A stretch of DNA of 64,000 bases. Origin: Melitaea cinxia. Its lineage: Eukaryota > Arthropoda > Insecta > Lepidoptera > Nymphalidae. The stretch spans positions 7,468,472-7,532,471 of the forward strand of contig NC_059404.1 of NCBI RefSeq assembly GCF_905220565.1. The letters are read 5' to 3'. This document shows, piece after piece, positions 10,557-23,573 of this stretch (its first letter is position 1; the number at the start of each line of letters is the position of its first letter). A program made the position numbers and the translations under genes. Below the pieces are notes generated by a model, which saw only the letters and a list, made by a program, of their open reading frames with translations, searched no databases and was not told where the DNA came from.

Positions 10557-11259
10557 CCTCATGTCGAAATAATTATGTCTAGTGGCTTTCAAATAGTTAA
10601 ATTATAACAAATGAATTCATGATAATTTGCCAAGAATTCTTTCTTTTTCTTTTTGCAAATCTTAAATATTCGCTAGAAACTATCAAAATAATTTCAATAA
10701 CAATGGACACATTCAAAATCTTTTTAGCAAAGTCGTGTAGAATGCGGTAAGTACTTCCGGACAATTCTTCTTAAATATTCATGGTTTCAAAGTTTTAAAA
10801 TTTTTGATAAATTAATAACTACTACTGATGCAGTATTATCTACTAGAAATCTGAAAATTATTATAATTATATTAATATTGGCTCACCTTTATTTGTTCGT
10901 AATTATGTTTTACTTCAAAGTGATAATTAAAGATTTATTCTTTTATTGCTACACTATTTTTTAATCTTCATACAACTGTAATTAGTTTGTTTAAATATCG
11001 CTTTTTACTAAATTAGTTATTTATTCGCTGAAATATTTTACTGTTTTATTTCTTTAAATAAATAAATAGCTTAATAATCTTACTTATTAATCAATGTAAG
11101 ACGATTTTAGCAATACGCTAGAGCTACAGCAAACAACTACTTGATTTGTTTTTTCGTATGATATTTTTAAAGGAGAACTAGAATAAATGGCGCGGATATT
11201 TTGTAGCCTGAGTCTTGTCTGTGGTAACATCGATGGTACTTGATTTTACAAAAGCATAA

Positions 11260-11480
11260 TTTTTTTATAGAGTACCCACCTAGGGCAAACAAGAGTACGA
11301 GTCACACTATGGTAAGCTGTTACTACAGCCTATAGACGCTTGCAATACCAGAAGTATCGCAAGCGCGTCCACCTTACTCACCACAGGAATCCAACACTGC
11401 TTGAGAATAATATTATTTAGCTGTGATCTTTTGCAAAGTTGAGGTACTTCCCCAGTCCCGCTGCTGGAGATTTTGTGCAG
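11260..11480 (+). repeat. Dispersed repeat R, copy 1 (degenerate)
   Basis: Shares ordered blocks with 39440-39735 and 51940-52200: 'agcctatagacgcttgcaa', 'atcgcaagcgcg', 'accttactcacca', 'attatttagctgtgatctt', 'aggta(c)ttcccc' and 'gctgctgga'. There is no coding frame across copies. It is a widespread lepidopteran repeat of unknown class, and this copy lacks part of the middle. Confidence 0.6.
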
Positions 11481-11739
11481 AATGTATCATGCATACTACT
11501 CAATAAACAACTTCAATATGCTGAATATAGCTTATATATTTTACTGATTTTATCAACCCACTGGAGGTTTCCCTGTGGAAGAATTTCGATACCGGTAATT
11601 AATTTCTGTTTTATGATAGCAATAATACTTCGAATACATTCGTGATAAGATATTCTTAATAAAGTCTGTTATGTTTCTCATTCTTAGTCTTTTTTCGCTT
11701 ACATCGTATGTTGATAGCCCATTGGTCGGTAAAAGATTG

Positions 11740-12068
11740 CATTACATTGCATTGCATTCACCCTGTAACGCATCTCTGCTGGGCATATGTCTCTTTCTCC
11801 ATGTAGGAGAAGGATTAGAACTTAATTCACCACGCTGCTGCACTGCGAGTTGCAGATATTTTCCTTACTATGAGTAGCGATCGGTATCAGGTATTTATGA
11901 TAACAACCGGGACCGACGGCTTAGCATGCTCTCCGATCCACGGTAGGAGACCCACAAGGAGAGGAAAATATTTGTACAAATACAAATATCCATCCCAAGC
12001 GGGAATTGAATCCGCAAACCTTCGGTGATTTAGATGACTACTCGCAACACTACACCAGAGCGGTTGTT
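11740..12068 (-). mobile_element. tRNA-derived SINE-2, copy 2
   Basis: Same family and orientation as 10254-10556. The minus-strand head has 'gctctggtgtagtg' and a mutated B box ('ggattcaattcccg'), then the 'tttgtatttgtac' block and the 'ctgctgggcata' tail. It keeps a middle section ('gaccgacggcttagcatgct') that copy 1 lacks. Confidence 0.7.
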
Positions 12069-12920
12069 ATACGATAAAGGATTATTAGTATTAAATTTTT
12101 TGTATACAAAATAATTTGTTACCACCAGTATGAAAATACACGCTTGCAATTAATTCACCATTCATTGCTTTGCATTCTCACGTGACTGACGTTAAGAAGG
12201 CGAGTCAGCTAGAAACAAGATCTAAACAAATAAGTGGCTTAAACAGGTAAAACGGTGCGGTGCTGTTAAAATCGGGGCGACAGGAGTATGTCTATTAGCA
12301 ATTTATATTTATTTTGCTATAATTAAACAACTTTTTTGTTTTGTTAGTAAAACACTTCAAAAATTGAACATTATTAAACTTTCTCAGAATTTTCAGGATA
12401 ATTGATAACCCTACTGACTGTAGGTAAATTCAAATGCATTAATTTTAATGTACCCGATCCGGTCACATTTTTACACGCAAAAATAAGAATAGACATATTA
12501 AATCCAGACTGGATAGTCTAAGATCTGAACTAGGCGTGATCTGTACCTATCAGCATGGATAAAAATTAAATAGTTATCTTCTTAAGTACATTAAAGATAA
12601 AGCGTGAAATGTTTGGCTGAAAAATTCCTGGCCTGGCCTTATTATATTCAGCAACCACCATTCAAAATAGACATTTAGCAGGCATCAGCTCTATATCATC
12701 ATATTCGCAATGAAACAGCACTCATTTTGATGTAAGACTTATTTATTATACACGTGGGTGAAAGTAATTAGAACAATATACATTAATATACCTGTTTATA
12801 CCTTTCGCCCAGTAGTTATGCCAGGATAAGAATAGACAACCCAACGTGTGCGTTTTCTGCAGGGTTCATATTGTCGGTAGGTCTTAAATATATTCTTTAA
12901 GCTCGTTGGTGCATCTTTAC

Positions 12921-13225
12921 TCTATAGAAATAAATAAAATTGAAGTGTCTGTTTGTAATAATAAACTAACCGCTTTATACTAAATGTATATGGACATATA
13001 CCCGGTACTTATACCAAAATGACATTTTTTACAATTTTTGTCTGTCTGTCTGTTTGTTCCAGCTGATCTCTGAAACAGTTGGACCGACTTTGACGAAATT
13101 TTCACTGACATATAGCTCTGATGTACATACTTTTATTTTAGAAATTTATTTATTTTAAAACTCTACGAACTGAACAATAACTTTTTTGTTAAATTCCTCG
13201 CAGACGAACTCGCGGGCTCAGCTAG
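12921..13225 (+). mobile_element. Non-autonomous Helitron
   Basis: Starts TCTATAGAAATAAATAAAAT and ends GGCTCAGCTAG followed by T. The interior has 'tgtctgtctgtctgtttgtt' and 'atctctgaaacagttggacc', shared with the copies at 52951 and 23574-24097. The base before TC is C rather than the expected A, so the 5' flank may have mutated. No coding. Confidence 0.65.
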
Positions 13226-14030
13226 TTCTTAAATATGAATAAATTTTCCAATTTTGAATTAAATGTAGCCTGGCTAGGAATTTTTAGTAAACCTTTTCAC
13301 GATTATTTTTCTAAGATACTAAAATAAATATAAATTAATTTTCATTAATTATTAAGCAGATGGGTAAAGTTCGTCTCTAGTTCGGATCTACAACTAATAT
13401 TATAAAAAAAAATAGTAGAAATATTATCGGCATTGTTCTTTGTATTTAGTTTTAAGGTTTTAAATTTAATAACGAGTAGTTATATGCATTTTTTAAGATA
13501 AGTAATGAAATGCTAATCTAAACTACGTGTAGATAAGAATGTAAAATACCTAAAAAAAATCTAAGGACAAAGTGAAAAGTTCTTGAGTGTGTACTCTTTA
13601 TTTAATGTCATGGGAAAGATAAACTAAAAATAGCTCTGACATAATTTAAATATAAATAAAACAAAAAAAAAATAGGGAAATAGTAGCCAGTAATAGTAGT
13701 TTTTTTTTACAAATAGAATAAAATTACACCATATTAATATAATAAATATTGTAAGATCTACAATATTTCAAATTGAATGGATATAATTCATTAATTTTCG
13801 AAAGAAACTCAAAAACATACACATCTAACAACCTGTAATTAAGGTATGATCCTGTCACATAGGTGAAGATAATCATGGATGAGATACATTATAGATGAAC
13901 ATATACTTGCTAACAACATTGGTTGCTGTACATGTTATAACAACAAATTTAGTTTATCTCATTTGTATTGTTATTTCAAAACAATAATAAAGGATCTAAT
14001 TGAAATGAATCTATTAGATTTATTATTAAA

Positions 14031-14471
14031 TTAGCGACCCGCCCCGGCTTCGCACGGGTGCAATGTTTTTACTAAATATACTACACAATGTCTTTATTTA
14101 TAGTGTGAAGCTTATAGCATATTAACATAATAACAACAACATTTAAATATGCGTCGTTAGATTACACGTTGTTACAGAGTGCATTGAAGAAATAAAGGTT
14201 CACTGCTCGTTCCCCGTAGGTGATAGCGTGATAATATGTAGCCTATATGTTGACCCGACTTCTTAATAATATTCGTGCCAAATTTGAAGTAAATCCATGC
14301 AGTACTTTTTGAGTTTATCCCGGACATACATACAGACAAACAGACAAAAATTCTAAAAACTATATTTTTGACTTCGGTATCGATTGTAGATCACACCCCA
14401 AGTATTCTTAAAAAAAAATATTCAATGTACAGACTTGTTTGACTTTCCTACCATTTTATTATATGTATAGA
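14031..14471 (-). mobile_element. Non-autonomous Helitron
   Basis: On the minus strand it starts TCTATACATATAATAAAATG preceded by A and ends in GGGTCGCTAA followed by T, fitting Helitron TC...CTRR ends in an A/T target. The G+C-rich end 'gcgacccgccccggcttcgc' (plus strand) and 'catacatacagacaaacaga' are typical of a common lepidopteran family. 441 bp, no open frame. Confidence 0.7.
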
Positions 14472-16767
14472 TATATTTTAATTGTAATATTATAACTATT
14501 AACAATTCACAACTTAAGAACAAAATATTTACAGACAGGTATGATACAAATCATGTCCGCGTGGAATGGTGCCAAGAATGCTAGCAGCATATCTTATCGA
14601 CAAAAAAGCACCAGCCCTCTTGTCACAAGTGGAGGCAAGAATATGAAGAGTTATCTCTTTTAATTTTTTTAGCACTGCTACTTCAAGGTCCAAGTGTTTC
14701 GACTGCAAACGGCATAAAGATGTAATTTGGAATTATTGAAAATACACCGTTTAGTTTCGTCGTTTCAGTTTTTTCCGCAATGGCTCCCGCTCTTAAGGCT
14801 GTTTCCCTGACATGAGACGGAGCAAGTGTGTCGGCGCAGGCTGCACCCCACAAAAGCAGCCGTTGTCCCAGGAAACCAACGTCAATTCATCAGGTCTCTT
14901 GCCATCATCGCGACTAATTTCAGTCGGCTCGATAAGAGCAGAAGTGTCGATGGTGGCAAGAGCTCTTATTAGAGCTCTGTCTATTACATATAGATAATAT
15001 AGAGTAATTAACTAAATTTGACTTAATAATTTAACAACTAATGACTATAAAATAAACTACCTGTAATTACGTACGTACCTAAGAAGAAAGAAACTTAATA
15101 TGAGAACTAGTGCGAAGTACTTGAACAATCGATTGTTCCTATAACTGCAAATAAAGTGTGCGATGTGAATCCAATCATAGACTTAGCAGAGGTAATTCTA
15201 GAAAAAGTGGGATATCTTGTCGGATTAAAAGCATTCAATTTAAATACCCTGGACCTTTGTCCTGTGAGTTTCCGTAGGCAACCGGGCATGAAATTTCATT
15301 TAATCGCTGGAAAGAAGTGCGTCTCGGCTAATGCAGATTGCGAAGCTCACCCTCGGGGCCCGGTTAATTTATAGCTCAACAAAATTTTATTCTTTCTTTA
15401 ACTGTTCATTCGTCCATTTTTTCATAGTTAATGAACTGGACTTACTGAATTAGATATTTAATTTGGGAAAATGCGCTGTGCCCTTTGTCGTCGAGTCCTC
15501 GGCGTACTTAGATTTTTGTACCTTCTTACCAGTGCTTGGATTTTATTATTTAAGTAATTCTTTTGAAAAATAAATCACACTGGTTTTGTTTCAGGCATTG
15601 GTACAAGCATTGTAAAAAAAAAACGATAATAACATATTTTAATAAAAAAATAACATAAATAAAACATTGCAACAGTTGTTAAAATTACACTTTATTTGCA
15701 GTAAAAAACAATTTTACTTATATCTTATACTCGAACGAATTTCATTTTTAAACCAATTTGCATTTATACAATATACATTGCTCTGTAAGCCTTAAACAAG
15801 TTTTTAACAAATTAAAGAATTAAAGAAAACTTGAAAAGATATATTTTTATTTTACTAAAATTTGTTTTCATTAAAAAACTTGAACATGTACCTATTTAAT
15901 TGAATGCGTGGCAACTGAATGTAGTAATATGAAGCTGTGACAAGTGACATTATTATTTTTGAGTTTATTATGATATTAATCAAGTAGGTACTTTGATTGA
16001 AATTTAGATGACGCGAATGCAAAGGAATTATATTGAAATCGTTATTATTGTGTTCTTAACGCTAAATAGATAGGAATAAGAACAATAACCAAATTCAGAG
16101 GAATAGAAAAGTGTAAACAACCAAAATCTTTCGTTTACCCAATATTGAATAGGAACCAATTCCCCCATGATTTGGTGACCTATTCATGTTGACATCTTTA
16201 TCGAACGATTTCTAAGATGTGAGGGCGTGGAAAAGTTAAATAAATTTAAGGAGGACATTAGATAAGGGAATGGCTTTTGTAATGTCTTCGGGACGCTGTA
16301 AATGCAACCAATGTGTGCCATAGATATCTGTCGAAAACAAAATGTTGTTTTCTATTTATAATTTTTATTTTCTAAGTACCTTATTCCGATAATTCTTTGT
16401 AAAACTTACAAACGCTTTAAATTTAAATTAAAAGATCTGAGTTGCAATAGATGTTACTTATAAAATAAATAAATATTTATTATCAAATTACAAGTATCAA
16501 TTAATAAATTAGTTAAAGAGAAGTAATGAATTTAGATAAAAATATGTGTATCTATTAAATAATCTATATATTGATACGTGACCCAAATTTTTTGTGTCCC
16601 TTTTTACGAAAATTGCGCGGATGGAGGAGTATAAGTAGGAGAGTAAATTTCGTACACTTAAAGTTCATATAGACAAGGAGTGCAGAATGCTAATATTTTT
16701 TTAAATTATGCATTAAAATACAGTAAATCAATAAAAAAAAAACATTACACATATTACTGTGTATTTG
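14472..16767. other. Gene-poor AT-rich stretch
   Basis: No recognisable coding or repeat family. A G+C-richer patch at 14760-14990 and 15150-15370 gives 60-72-codon frames on both strands without recognisable protein features. Confidence 0.35.
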
Positions 16768-16775
16768 ACGCGCAC

Positions 16776-16848
<73 letters not shown>

Positions 16849-16870
16849 TATATATATATATATATATACT
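16768..16870. repeat. Compound (CA)n-(TA)n microsatellite
   Basis: A run of CA dinucleotides (about 16770-16802) passes directly into TA dinucleotides to about 16843, then 'aaag' and a further TA run to 16868. An apparent reading frame through it is only an artefact of the repeat. Confidence 0.95.
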
Positions 16871-17180
16871 TTTTTGTTTATTATATTATAGATGTAGTAC
16901 CTGGGTGACTGAGCTTAGCTCGGTATTTTTAGTAAATCCTGTTTTTTGGAAATCATATTAAATACGAGTTACATATTTATAAAATGTGAATAATATTTTT
17001 TTTACCGACAATAATAAAAAATAAAAAATGATAAAGATAAAATATGAATGAATAATAAAAATTCTAATCTCTCTAAGAAATCTAATCTCTCTAAGAAAAT
17101 ATTTCTTTATCTATATTTTAAGTGTAGAAAAACATATAAAAACTTTTTTTTAATATATATTTCTTGTATATTATTTTTAC

Positions 17181-17395
17181 GACGCGTTAGCGTAGCGGTC
17201 TCACCACTGGCTGGTGCGCTGGCGGTCGCGAGTACGATCCCCGCTTACGAAAGACATTTGTATTGACCATATAGATGTTTGTCGTGGTCTGGGCGCTTGT
17301 GCTTATGTATTGTCTGTGTTTTTGGACCCCGGACACAGGAGAAAATCCTACTGCGGGCCGTTGAGTGTGAAGCGTTTATTTATTTATTTATTATA
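17181..17395 (+). mobile_element. tRNA-derived SINE-1, copy 1
   Basis: Starts GACGCGTTAGCGTAGCGG, which includes an A box TAGCGTAGCGG (17188-17198) matching the Pol III consensus, followed by a mutated B box GAGTACGATCC (17230-17240). The body has 'gacatttgtattgaccatat', 'gtggtctgggcgcttgtgc', 'ggacacaggagaaaatccta' and a (TTTA)n tail. Other copies are at 25495-26008 and 37443-37636 (minus). Confidence 0.75.
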
Positions 17396-18078
17396 CAATA
17401 TAGACTATTAACCTCTTATAGATAAATCTTCCAATTTTGTGCATATAAACTTAGATCTACAGTTGAAATATATCGGAGAATGTATTCAACTACGTTTTTA
17501 AGTTACTGGCTTTTTTAAAATTCTTGGGCTAACTTTTATTTGTACTATTCATTCAACTAACTTCAGTGCGTATTTTAAATTTCAGCTATGGGTTAATGCA
17601 AATAGTATTAAGCCTATATGTGTTTTATAATCTCTGAAATTGATATTTATTTTATTAATAGCAATAACTTAAGTAACTCAAAGATATGGTATATATATAA
17701 GTTTGGTTCGAATCCCCTCTTTAATTCCCGTCGCTAGACCAGCTGTTAATATGTATGATGACTATGCAGATCAAAATCTCAAGATCTTTATAAAAAAATC
17801 TAAATGAACTTTATGACTACATATGAAAAAAGTAAAGTTCAGTAAAAATCTTAGTTTAATTTTGTTTCCAACTGAAACAGTTAAACAAAGTTTAAATGTT
17901 TCACAATTAAAATAAATGAAAAAAATATATATTCCCATGGAGAAAATATTTTTTAGGTTTTTTTTTTCTATGTTTAATATTGTTTATAGCTATTTTTAAG
18001 GGTTTTGTAAAGTAATTTTGTTTGAGTTTAACAAACATCCAAGCGCTTTACGTTAAATTATGTTTGTTCGCAAACGAA

Positions 18079-18250
18079 AAAAAACCGACTTTAATTACAT
18101 CGACAAGTATACAACGTAAGTAAACGAAAAAAATTAACAAAAGCACTAGGCACCACTACAAATTTCATAAACGACGAAGTTATCCGCGAACACACATTAT
18201 ATATATATACGGTCGAATTGAGTGATCTCCTTTTTTGAAGTCGGTTAAAA
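18079..18250. repeat. Short terminal-inverted-repeat element, family G
   Basis: Bounded by 'aaaaaccgactt' on the left and 'gaagtcggttaaaaa' on the right. It contains 'ataaacgacgaagttatc' and 'tacggtcgaattgagtgatc', shared with the larger family-G copy ending at 38713. No coding sequence. It looks non-autonomous; class unknown. Confidence 0.5.
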
Positions 18251-19139
18251 ATAAACACACGTTTAACCAAAGGCAAAATAAATTGATCAAACATGTTTAT
18301 AGTTGCGGTTTTTTCGCTGTCATATTATGCTGTCATTCTATACATCGATTGGGACATTGTTGTCAAGCGTGCTGTCAAACAAGTAGATTGATTGACAAAC
18401 GCGTCGAATAAAGCTGCATACTATAAAGCATTTGTACTGATACAATGTGCATCAGCGTTTGGGCTGGCATTCATAATATGATATGATGTCAATCAATCTT
18501 AACTTAAATAAGACGCAGAAAATTAAAAAATGTGTAGTACGTGGTTCAATAAGCCTAAATTTGTATGTAGTGGATCACAAGAAAGAAAAATTACAGTACC
18601 GTCTTCAAAATATTTTTTTAGGTCAGGTATTCTAAGCAAAACTTATTACTGATTGTATATTTTTACTGTTAACAGTAGTTATGTTATTGTCTCCATGATT
18701 AAAGTACATGAAAACATTTAGGATAATTTTTGTACAGTTTGTTACAAAATAATAGAATGGTAAACTATCTCTGTAATATACGTCCTTTCAACCTCATAGG
18801 GTTAATTTCAAATTGTGTCACAAGTTCCGAACACAATATGGCATCATTGAATAACCGCGGTGCTTGAACGGAGCATTGACGTTGACGAAGATTGCCTATA
18901 AATAATGGAGTCAGCTAACGACTGACGCCGAGCGCAATATGTCAGAATCAAATCTATTGTTAGTTCATCAGTTCATACTACGGTTCCTTGTTAGTTACAT
19001 CAATTATCGTTCTCCGCTACGTAAACTATTATTTCCTTTTCCTAAAAACGGAAGACATGAACTATTTAATATAATAACGTCTCAAATTACCGATAAAAAT
19101 ATTGTATTATTAACACTATTTTATATAAGGTTAGCTTTT

Positions 19140-21150
19140 TAATTGTGTTAGTTATTAAGATAAGATTTTGTTATGATTTTTTCTGCTATTGATATTAATT
19201 GATTTTGGAAATATATAAAAAAGTACACAAACATGTACCTACCTATAAATGAATAATATTGTAGCTTGCAAATATTTAAAAAATTGACACAAAAAATTTG
19301 CTACATATATCGCATAAAATGTTTTATAATAAATATAAAAACAATACCATTTTACAAAGAAATTAAAAATCGTAAAAATGACATATGCATACAGTACGTT
19401 AAAATATTCAGAAACTAAAGCATAATTCACGAGGACATGATGAAAACAGTGAATTGGTGAAGCCTGGCTGTCGGCACGCGTGTACAAATGTATCTGATTT
19501 ATCTGCGCCACATGTCCGACTCTATTTTATAGCTCTATCGTTGTTTTCCACAGCCCATTGCGCTCATCAGTACGCGATGCACTCCAAACGAACTGATTCA
19601 ATTCTACGTAATGATTATTAACGATTTTCAACGCATATGCGCAGCTCGGTATCACGGTAAAACTTACTTTTATTGTGCCACCAATGTTGGTAACCGCAAT
19701 GATTGTAATACAGCTTGGAGAATTAAATTTTACTTCTGTTCTTTGTCTATTTCAGTAGCGATTTTGTCAATATTTTACATAATTTATGATGAAAGTAAAT
19801 ATGGTTCCTATAAGTTGAGGTACCGGGAATGAGATTGATAATAATTGAGACTCAGGAGTAGTTTGATCAAGAACACAAAGAGGAGCTGTTAGCAAAATTT
19901 TACGTTCGATTATAGTCAATATTGCTCTAGTTTCTGTATTGAGTCATTTGACTACAAAACTATTTGAACTTAAGTTGAATTTTCAACTAGATTTCCTACG
20001 TTGATTGAATGATCGAGTGTGTTGATACCGTTTTAGTTATAGTTTTATCTCGATTTCAGGCAATTAATACTCAATTATTGTAATCAAACTATTAGTAATT
20101 GTTAATTTATTCACATTAAAACCTAAAATGATAAACTTTTTTTCACCTTAATACGATTTCAAAATAATTTTATAAAAATCCCCTTAATTTTTATACGTCA
20201 ATATTACTTTACAAAGTATCGGAAAGTTTTCTCGCTGTGCAAGATATTTTATGCGCATACGAAAAGGTATAAATTACGTGCGCATTATACAGTTAAAACG
20301 ACCAGTTGAATGGGACCGGTGGACGTCAATAGAGCTTCTATTCTCGTATTGAATTACTTAGGTCGGCATATGAGAGGGGTTGTTGAGGGTTCAAGCTTAA
20401 ATGGTGGAGGAAGGTGAGGTGTAGCAATTCGTCTCGTCAGTCTGGTCTGGGCTTATCGAACACTCCACACGCCGTACAGTTGGCACATGGTTACTGATAC
20501 TGATATATGACGTCGGTTACACTTTATTTATAAATGGACACTGTTATATAAGATTAGTATACCATAATATGCATGAGTAATATATTATGCGTCCAAAATT
20601 AATATAACTTTAATTTAACAACTTAAACATTGTTTAAGTGAGCAATAATAAAATATTTTAGGTTTATTTATGATGTGAAGTCCGCTTTTAGTTTCAAGAT
20701 TATTACAATTTGTAAAACATAATTATTTCACCTTTGCAATTGATTTAAATAATTAGCTTTATCAGTTAAAGTAATTATTTACAAGGTTGTAATTGTAAAC
20801 AAAAGGATTAGGATCTAGTTACTTCGAAAATACGTGTAATCGTGCAAATATTTCTCAGTATCAAAGAAATTGTTGGTTAAATGGTATTTCCAACTTAATC
20901 TTCCACTTAGAAGAGTACAGATTGTACTGACATTTTATTGATGCCTGCGAAATTAAGAACGGGGCTAAAACGGCACTACTATTTTACCAATAATAATAAT
21001 GATTAAAAGTTAGAGTATATTTTTATAAGAGTTCTTATTAAATAGTTCTTATTAATGTAATTTTAAGCTAATTTAGGCGGTTGTTGAAAAAAAAAGTCAT
21101 GATCTTACCATAGCTTACTAAAGTTCTTGACGCCTAAGACATTATGTTAA
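19140..21150. other. Gene-poor stretch with a G+C-richer patch
   Basis: No recognisable gene. 20285-20520 is less AT-rich and non-repetitive within this window; it could be a host exon, UTR or regulatory sequence but shows no convincing reading frame. The 73-codon frame at 19611 is cysteine- and isoleucine-rich and not convincing. Confidence 0.3.
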
Positions 21151-21154
21151 TAAA

Positions 21155-21567
21155 CTAGCTGTGCCCCCCGATTTTATACGCGTTAAATTGAGGAAAAAGA
21201 TAGCCTTTCCTGGTAAATGGGCTATGTATAACACCAAATTTTAATATAATTTTTTCAATTCGAGCCAGTATTTCCACAGATAAGTGCGTTTAAATAAGTA
21301 AACAAACTTTTCAGCTTTATAATATTAGTTTTGTATAGAGTTGTTAGTAAGAGTTGCTCTACAACCTACTCTATCTCTAATGACAGTCCCATAAAATTCA
21401 GTTCAGCCATTCCGAATATTAGCCCGAACAAACAGATAAACACAGACAGATTTTAAAATTGTTTGTTTGTGTTTTAGTATCGTGTAAATAACTAAAGAAA
21501 CATAAAAAAAAAACACAATTATTTTGAAATCACAGACAGACATTTCAATTTTATTTATACGCATAGA
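21155..21567 (-). mobile_element. Non-autonomous Helitron
   Basis: The minus strand starts TCTATGCGTATAAATAAAAT preceded by A and ends CACAGCTAG followed by T. The interior keeps 'acaaacagataaacacagac' (plus strand). 413 bp without coding; related to but diverged from the 12921 family. Confidence 0.65.
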
Positions 21568-21680
21568 TAAAATTTTATAGTATAAAGTGTTATTGTTACT
21601 GAAGTTGTGAAAATTGTTAGAATTAAATATGTTATAGTTATGAAATAATATTTGGTATTATTATATATTAATTTATGTTT

Positions 21681-22640
21681 GGCTGCGGCAGAATAGAATA
21701 TAGCTTATCTCTTCCTTCTCTTCCTGTGCGTATCGTAAGAGGTGACTAAGGGAGTCCAAAGTTCAAATACCACCTTGAAACTGTTGTAGCCGACGGATGG
21801 CGGGGTAAGCATTCAACGGCTGGCTTATAAATACACAGACCGGAGACCGGCAGCAGCGTCTTTGGTGCGACAAAGCCCTGCGGTTACCAACCCGCTTGCC
21901 CAGCGTGGTGACTGACTATGGGTATTATCCCCCTGATTTCAGTTCTCGGCAGTCCCACTATTCTCGGCTACAGCAGCGTAAGGTAACGGCGGGATGGAGG
22001 ATGCTAAGAATCAACGGGTTCCGGGAGGCTATCACTACACAGTGGCAACGTACAATGGACGCATTCTACGGCTGGATCATCTGCTCACCGAATTCAAAAT
22101 CGAACTCTTTAGAATCGGTTTGTCTGAAGTCCAAAAAGGGATGGGAAGGGATGTTTCTGGATTACGGGTACTTATTATACTTTCATAAAGGTTTCCCAAG
22201 GTTTCTGATTCACAAGTCTATTACTAGCAACATTGTGGAACTCAGCAGTGTGTCGACCTGGCTAACGTACCTTGTACTTAAGCTCATTGATAGGTACTCC
22301 CTGAAAGTAGTACAGGTATATGCGCCAACACCGTCACACTCCAATAAGGAAGTCGAGGCCGTGTATGAGGATATTACAAGGGCCATACATGGAACTACAT
22401 CGGACTTCTACAACGCTACTTTGCCGACGATATCGTCATCTTTGCTGAAATGTTGAAGTAGATGAGCCAAGTGTTGGCAAACGCATCGAGAGATGCCCTA
22501 CGGCCCGCTGGACCGATGATCTACGTAAGATCGCCAGTGGGGTCTGGATGAGGACTGCAGAGAACCGGGAAGTTTTTCGCGAGTTTGGCGAGGCCTACGT
22601 TCAGCAGTAGACTGCGACAGGCTGAAGTGATGATGATGAA
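21681..22640 (+). mobile_element. Internally deleted RTE-clade LINE
   Basis: Begins with the same 5' region as the RTE-derived short elements ('ggctgcggcagaatag', 'cgtatcgtaagaggtgac', 'cccgcttgcccagcgtggt'), then enters RTE endonuclease coding, jumps into the reverse transcriptase active-site block and the C-terminus, and ends 'gcgacaggctgaag' plus a GATGAT tail. It links the short elements to a parental RTE LINE. At about 960 bp it has lost roughly two thirds of a typical RTE element. Confidence 0.8.
21994..22612 (+). pseudogene. RTE ORF remnant: endonuclease fused to RT active site and C-terminus
   Basis: 'TVATYNGRILRLDHLLTEF' and 'RIGLSEVQK' (frame of 21994) are the start of the RTE endonuclease. 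After a frameshift near 22130, 'IHKSITSNIVELSSVST', 'RYSLKVVQVYAP' and 'VEAVYEDITRAIHG' continue it to about 22408. The sequence then jumps straight to 'RYFADDIVIFAE' (about 22411-22450), the RT catalytic motif, so most of the RT is deleted. 'KRIERCPTARWTDDLRKIAS' and 'EFGEAYVQQ' close the C-terminus by about 22612. Such frames are often annotated in Lepidoptera as 'craniofacial development protein 2-like', a misnomer for RTE. Non-functional. Confidence 0.8.
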
Positions 22641-22644
22641 GTGA

Positions 22645-23570
22645 TAATGTAATAATACTACATATTGAGGAGTTAGCACAAATACAGTTGAAAAACGTCG
22701 CACTGAAGTTTGTTGTAGTATTTCATATTAACTAGTTAAATTATGATTCTTAATAAATGATAATAAACATACGTAGATAATTTTGCTACAAAAATGAAAC
22801 TAAATTCTATAGTCATAAAACCATTATTAATTTAAGTTTTACAGCTGGTAATTTTTAACTCGATTGTTACTCTCATTTTTATACGATTTGAACACGTAGT
22901 AGTGGACCTATAGATATAAACACGATTTGACTGTTTCACGGCAGTAGGTATTATCGCGTCCCGAGGGAAGTTTCATTTACTGGTGATATTACGTTACAAT
23001 GTGCCTGGGAAGACGGTTCTGTTGCGCTGTTTTGACCTAATTAATATATCACCGAGGGATAATGCGTCTACGGCACTAATTTTGATTAATTACTGGAGCT
23101 AGAGCTTAATCGGGCCACCTTAAAAGGGTGCAATTACCTTATCTTGAAATATAGCGTTTTTTCTTAAAATACATTTTAAAAATTATTTATATATTTATAT
23201 AATAAGTATGCTTGCGTAAAATTTTGTTACTTTTGTATTTAATCGTAGATACTCCTATTAGTATGATGCAAACATTGCATAGTTTATATAGGGTACTATA
23301 TACTTTTGTAATTTTAAAGCTTTTATTTGGTTTACGTTATTTAATAGTATAAGTAGGTATATTTAAATTACTGCAGGTATTTCAATGCTACCTGATTATA
23401 CTTACATTTTGAGAGAAATTTTTAATACTGTATATTATTCATGACTTAAAAAGTGTTACAAATTTTTGTAGAATAAGTAATATACATAGTTTTTTGTTTT
23501 TGGCCAGTAATGTTTATTTCACATTTTGATTCGAATAGAATCTGTTAATATTGATGTATGTTTATATGAA
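22645..23570. other. Gene-poor AT-rich stretch
   Basis: Nothing recognisable. 22900-23110 is slightly less AT-rich with no convincing reading frame. Confidence 0.35.
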
Positions 23571-23573
23571 ATA

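Noticed and set aside
16680..16961. 93-codon frame across the CA/TA microsatellite
   Set aside because: The frame consists of His-Thr and Tyr-Ile repeats produced by the simple repeat; not a gene.
18890..18935. Core promoter with TATAAATA at about 18896
   Set aside because: TATA-like strings are frequent in this AT-rich sequence and no credible downstream exon is visible. The same goes for 'ctataaata' near 27737.
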